The notes under the pieces are model-generated. The model had not been told where the DNA came from. It was given only the letters and a program-made list of their open reading frames with translations, and searched no databases. From positions 186,001 to 250,000 of the forward strand of contig BLSF01000051.1 in the NCBI GenBank assembly GCA_012862575.1: a stretch of DNA of 64,000 nucleotides, read 5' to 3'. This document shows positions 59,887 through 64,000 of this stretch, one piece after another. The DNA comes from Parietichytrium sp. I65-24A. Its lineage: Eukaryota; Sar; Bigyra; Thraustochytrida; Thraustochytriidae. Within the stretch, counting starts at the first letter, position 1, and each line of letters begins with the position of its first letter. Both the position numbers and the translations under genes were made by a program.

Positions 59887-60526
59887 ACGATGCCTATGTC
59901 TAAAGACCTTAAAATTATTTTTTAGAATTGACAGAAGTAAAAGAGCAAAGCACAAAATCGACATAAAAATGAGTGGATGTCGCGTATCTTGAAAGTCTAT
60001 ACTGGAGTATAGTTTAAGCTGACGCGGCGGCATAGCGACATACGGGATTTATGACCGTTGAGAGATGACTGAACTGGTTGAACTTTGAACTTGAAGATGT
60101 TCATTGGAATGAGATGAACGAAAAATGAGATGGGTTGGAATACATTTTTCATGTCCTGGAAGAAGATCGTACGGCGAAAATAAGACAGACGGATCGCTTC
60201 GGAGCAAAGACTTCCAGATCATTTTTTGGAGCGAGGACTTTGTTGCAGATTGAGGAGAAGTTCCGCGAAGGACAACATTGATTTTGACTATTCACTCGGC
60301 GTTTTAAGGTGGACTCTCTTCCCAGCGATTAGTTTAGAGTCAAGCAGCAGCGGGGTCGTGTCTTCTGCGTTCTCTGTTCTAGCATCCCAAACTCTCCGAG
60401 TTTTAAATCGCCAAGTTTGTTCCAATTTAGGTGCGCTGGCTCGCTCGCATCGGTCGCAAGGCTCCGGAGAGTGAGTGAATCTCACGGACAAGCTGCGCCG
60501 TCCTTCCGATTCATGCTAATGCAGCG

Positions 60527-63500
60527 ATGTCGGCGACCGACTTGGAGCTACTGCTTGCAGAGCTCGAGCAGCAGGTCGGTCAGTTGGAAGAAGAAGCTTG
60601 CGTCGAGGAGCGCGTGAAGTGGACTTTCAGTCCTTCTGCTCCAACCGCTCGCAAGAGAAAGAGAAAGGAGACCGGCGCTGTGAAGGAGGACGCGGCCTCA
60701 AAGTACTTTAAACAGCGCGAGAGACCTGCGACAAAATGCGATGTCGTACCAGCAGTGGGAACTTACGAGCCCAGATATGAGACTGTGGAGAAGTCAACGC
60801 CTTGCCTTCGCATATGCTCGAGCACAACAAAACCCCTTCAGCGACGCGAGCGGCAGCGGAAGTTTAAAAGCGTGAATGATAGGCATGAGGAAAATGTCCA
60901 AGCTGCCTTGCAAAGTACATCGCGCTACCGCCATGCCTCCGGGTACACCTTTGCGATACCGCCGGAACAGGTGACATGTTCCGGGGCAGACCGTCTCGAG
61001 CACGAGAAGAGCAAGGCCAAAAGGCGCGAAGAAGATCCGCCTTGCGTTGGAGTATACAATCCAAAGTACGACCTCGTTGAGCGACGTGCCAAGGGATTCA
61101 GTTTTGCGCCTCCACCTTCCGTGACAGACCAGCTGAGGCGCGAACAAGCTGGGGAAGAAGTCGAGCTCTCTCCAGAAGAGGATTGTGACGAGTCGGTGGA
61201 TGAATTGAACCTCACTGCTGCGTATCGCGCAATTGAACCCCGTGTAAAGGTAAGCTTTTTGTAATGTATTTCTCATGTGGAGAATTGTCTCTTGATTAAG
61301 AAGTCGCTGACATTTATCTTTACCCGCTTGGACCTTTCCAACACGTACACAAAGGGAGTTTGTGCTTGGGGATCAAGAAACGAAGGGCGGGAAGGGTACG
61401 TTTCACTAGCAGGGCGATCTCGATCGGATCGAGAAGCACAAGCTGACGCCGAGCGTACCCCGGTCCAAGAACTCGAGGACGAGGACCAGGACGAGTACTT
61501 CTTGGACATCGACAAAGGTGTTAAGGCAATCAAGCCCAGCGTGAAAGGAACGATTGCATGGATGCCGCCGTACTTTGTGAAAGAAAACCACACGAAGACT
61601 GAGCAAACACCCGAGATGCCAAAGTCCGCGGACGACGAGGAGAGGCTTCGGCCAGTAAGGTTTGAAGTGCCAAGTTCGGCCTTTGCAAAACCTTCTGAAA
61701 TAACCCGCGTTCGACAGAAATACAGAAAGGCACTGACTCAAGAGGAAAGCAATCTTGGCCCTGGGACATACCTTGGCAATGCGGAGCTATCAGATTTTTT
61801 AAAGGTAAAAGATCAACGTAATCATCTGCGTGCTTCAGATCCCGAGGCTCTGTTTGCAATGGAAATCGAGGACCAGAGACGCATAAGAAAGCTGAAGCGA
61901 ATACAAAAGGAGAAGAAAAAGGTCCCGGAAGCCGGCGAGTACAATCCTCTTGCGGCTGCTGATCTCCTGAGACCGAGGATTAAAGGCGTGGTAGACTTTG
62001 GGAAAGGGCCATCTCGTTTTCCAGTACAAAAGGAAGCGGTTCATAGCGAGGAAGCAGAGAAGCAGGCGCTTGGCGCACAAGGTGAAATCACAGGTACACC
62101 GCACAAGAACAAGGTGTCGGACGACGCGAAATCTGATACCGAAGACCTATTGTTTTCTGATGACGACTCTGCTTTTGAAGAGAAAAACGCGATGGACTCT
62201 CCCCGCTCTAACGATTCGCGAGAAGGCAAATGTAGCCGCTTTGCTGAGTCAAAGTATGATGACTCTAGAAGAAAGACAAGAAGAGGTGGTGACTCCGAGG
62301 AGAAGGAAGGTGGGCGATGGGAAGATGCGGAATCGCCTTACTTTGAGGATGAGCAACTTGCGCAGTTTGAGAGACTGGCGAGGTGGGTAAACAAGGTCAA
62401 ACGACATGCAGCGAGAGGACCTCACGAGAACTCTCCCTTATTCGAGCTTGGCAAGGAGAGGCGCCCAGAAAACGGCTCTGCAAAACAGGCAGTAAAATCG
62501 CAACCTCGCCCTTCCACCTGGGCAAATCGATCGTACTTGGAGACCACGGACGCAAAAAGATATCTTGTCCTTCGTAAGCACTTGCGAGACAAAGCGCGGG
62601 AGCGTATGGGTCCAAGCCAGCACCTCGAGGTCAACTACGGTGTGAGAGAGGCACGAGCCGACAAAGGGGTTATCTCCATGGCCCAGGAACTGGAGGCTCG
62701 CGAGAAGCAAAGGGCTTTGAATGAGGCAATAAAGAAGAAAGTGAAGGAGAGAAGCGCCACGAGGGAAAATCTTCTCCTGGAAAAGCTTGGAATCGACGAG
62801 AGCATTCTGCAATCGCCTACAAAACGTGCTGGCGCGAATCTTCCATCGCCGTCTCAAATCAAAGGCTTTCAGTATCGAGACCCTGTGGAGTTGTCGGCAC
62901 AAGCTCAAAAACTCAAGGAGGAGCGCGAATACGCGGCATCAAATCTCGGCCCGGGGTCATACGCGAACACCAAGCATCGGGAATGGCGCTCAGAGGACCA
63001 GGTTCTGAACAATTTGTGGGCCGAAATTAAAGAAGCGCGCGATCTTTTGGACGCATTGGGAACAGAGAAAGATCACCGGTCCGAAGCAGAGGAGCGATTG
63101 CAAGAAGCTCGCAGAAAGCTTAATCAGATACGAGAAGAAGAAGCTATGACTAGAACGGCTGGTCGCGAGAAGAAAACAATTCGGCGCAAAGGCGAAGAAA
63201 ATACGGTCCGGTTTTCAGACGCCAAGTTTTATGTCCAGGATGACGACGTGAGCCAACTTGGCCCAGGGCAATACCAAGTGGCTGAGGGAGTCACGCGTTT
63301 TGGAACCCAACGTATATCTGCCCCAGACTTCAAAAGAATGCTCTCTACCGACCGATTGAAAATGGGAGACGACGATGACGACTATGCTGTGGAGAGCGGC
63401 CCGGTGCTTGAACTCGATCGTGAGGCGGCTTTTGATCACACTAGAGCGGCGCCTGCTGGAACCAGGGGATTTCGATTTTCGTCTCTGGAAACTAGGCGAA

Positions 63501-64000
63501 CTGAAGCAATAGAAAAAGTTGATAGTCCTGGTGCACATCTAGAACCTAATTACGAATATGGCAAATTTTACGAACCGGGAAAGAACCTCGTGCTCATGGA
63601 GAAGGGGACCGGGAGACCTCTTTGGGACGATGAAAACCTTGGATCGGATTCCGAGTCCAAAACCGAACTGGATCTGGACAGGGCTGACGAATACCTGAAA
63701 CCGAAAATCAAAGGCATTTACAACTACAATGTTGGAACCGACCGAGGCCTGATGGCGGAGGATGAGGCTGACGACCGCGAACCTTACGTTGATGCAGACT
63801 ACGAGCCCAACTATGATGCTGTCAAGCCTCGATTGGGCAAGAATGTTCCTGACTTTTCCTTGCAATATGCGCCTGGAGATGAAGCTTTTCATTTTGAGAA
63901 TGGGGATGAAGCGTTTCATGCAGAATACGATGTCGAAAGAGGCTTGGATGCTATTTTGGAGAGAACAGAGAAAGGAGCTGGGGTGGATATGGACAAGCAG
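60527..64000 (+). CDS. PG-rich repeat flagellar protein (STPG/SHIPPO-like), C-terminus beyond the right edge
   Basis: Predicted axonemal or microtubule-associated protein. Exon 1 is 60527-61249 from the ATG at 60527; exon 2 starts at 61301 and stays open to the window end, giving more than 1,140 codons. Repeats of the sperm-tail PG-rich type recur: VGTYEPRYE, VGVYNPKYD, LGPGTYLGN, LGPGSYANT, LGPGQYQVA, and looser GAHLEPNYE and GIYNYN copies. Between them are charged coiled-coil segments (for instance about 61870-61920 and 63040-63180). PG-repeat proteins line flagellar doublet microtubules or cap centrioles in other eukaryotes, so this one likely works with the same organelle as DAW1. Exact orthologue not identified; it is longer than the animal STPG proteins. 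Confidence 0.82.
61250..61300 (+). other. PG-rich gene intron with tandem NAGNAG acceptor
   Basis: GTAAGC donor and TTAAG acceptor, 51 bases, phase 0. The acceptor is AAGAAG, so a 54-base version ending at 61303 is equally in frame and drops one Lys. Confidence 0.82.

Larger units (their letters stand above)
58155..60526. other. Divergent spacer between H6PD-type gene and PG-rich gene
   Basis: No convincing gene. Contains polypyrimidine repeats (58200-58262), CTTGATAAT repeats (58310-58338), a CAGAATT heptamer triplet, GA runs (58868-58890), two ACTCACAGTCA copies, and a GATGGC array. A 72-codon ATG frame at 59707-59925 is largely encoded by that array and is not accepted. Confidence 0.6.

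Noticed and set aside
59707-59925. 72-codon ATG frame between H6PD-type and PG-rich genes
   Set aside because: A third of it is a Met-Ala run encoded by the GATGGC microsatellite; no other support.

Overview
This window is nuclear DNA from a protist. The large, mostly uninterrupted reading frames encode proteins that exist only in eukaryotes: importin alpha, a heterotrimeric G-protein alpha subunit, an Ariadne-type RBR ubiquitin ligase, a small Tim chaperone, ESF1, an alpha-kinase, DAW1 and a PG-rich flagellar protein. DAW1 and the PG-rich repeat protein imply a motile flagellum or cilium. Few and short introns, GC-rich coding with microsatellite-rich spacers, a SHOCT-plus-alpha-kinase protein and a Crinkler/RHS-like NTPase-nuclease together point to a stramenopile, most plausibly a thraustochytrid or other labyrinthulomycete. 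That assignment is inference; an oomycete or another flagellate is not excluded.

Layout: 1-879 (-) type-B carboxylesterase cut by the left edge; 0.9-5.9 kb gene-free spacer; 5.9-8.5 (+) TAP-like ABC half-transporter; 9.1-11.3 (-) importin alpha; 12.8-14.6 (+) cytosolic aspartyl-tRNA synthetase; 15.2-16.2 (-) OAC1/SLC25A35-like carrier; 17.5-19.5 (+) secretory-pathway coiled-coil/multi-TM protein; 20.0-20.4 (-) Tim13-like; 20.4-24.2 spacer; 24.2-25.9 (+) G alpha with a large insert; 26.9-29.5 (+) Crinkler/RHS-like protein; 31.7-36.8 (-) PH-RBR E3 ligase; 38.4-40.3 (+) 2OG-Fe(II) oxygenase-like; 40.9-43.2 (+) ESF1; 43.7-45.6 (-) PX-AGC kinase; 45.6-49.4 spacer; 49.4-51.5 (+) alpha-kinase; 51.8-53.2 (-) Trm5; 54.7-56.2 (+) DAW1 (4 exons); 56.4-58.2 (-) ER-type glucose-6-phosphate dehydrogenase (3 exons); 60.5 to the right edge (+) PG-rich protein (at least 2 exons).

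The genes are housekeeping and signalling loci with no operon logic. Thematic links are protein synthesis and ribosome production (AspRS, Trm5, ESF1), mitochondrial import and transport (Tim13, carrier, possibly Trm5), signalling (G alpha, PX-AGC kinase, alpha-kinase) and flagellar assembly (DAW1, PG-rich). The most notable items are the glucose-6-phosphate dehydrogenase with both signal peptide and C-terminal HDEL, the Crinkler/RHS-like protein, several unusual domain combinations, and a short motif (ACTCACAGTCA / TGACAGTGA) scattered through the spacers. Starts were placed at the first ATG that fits the conserved protein; several open frames extend upstream only through GTG or TTG codons and were trimmed. 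No tRNA, rRNA, CRISPR array or intact transposon was recognised by eye.
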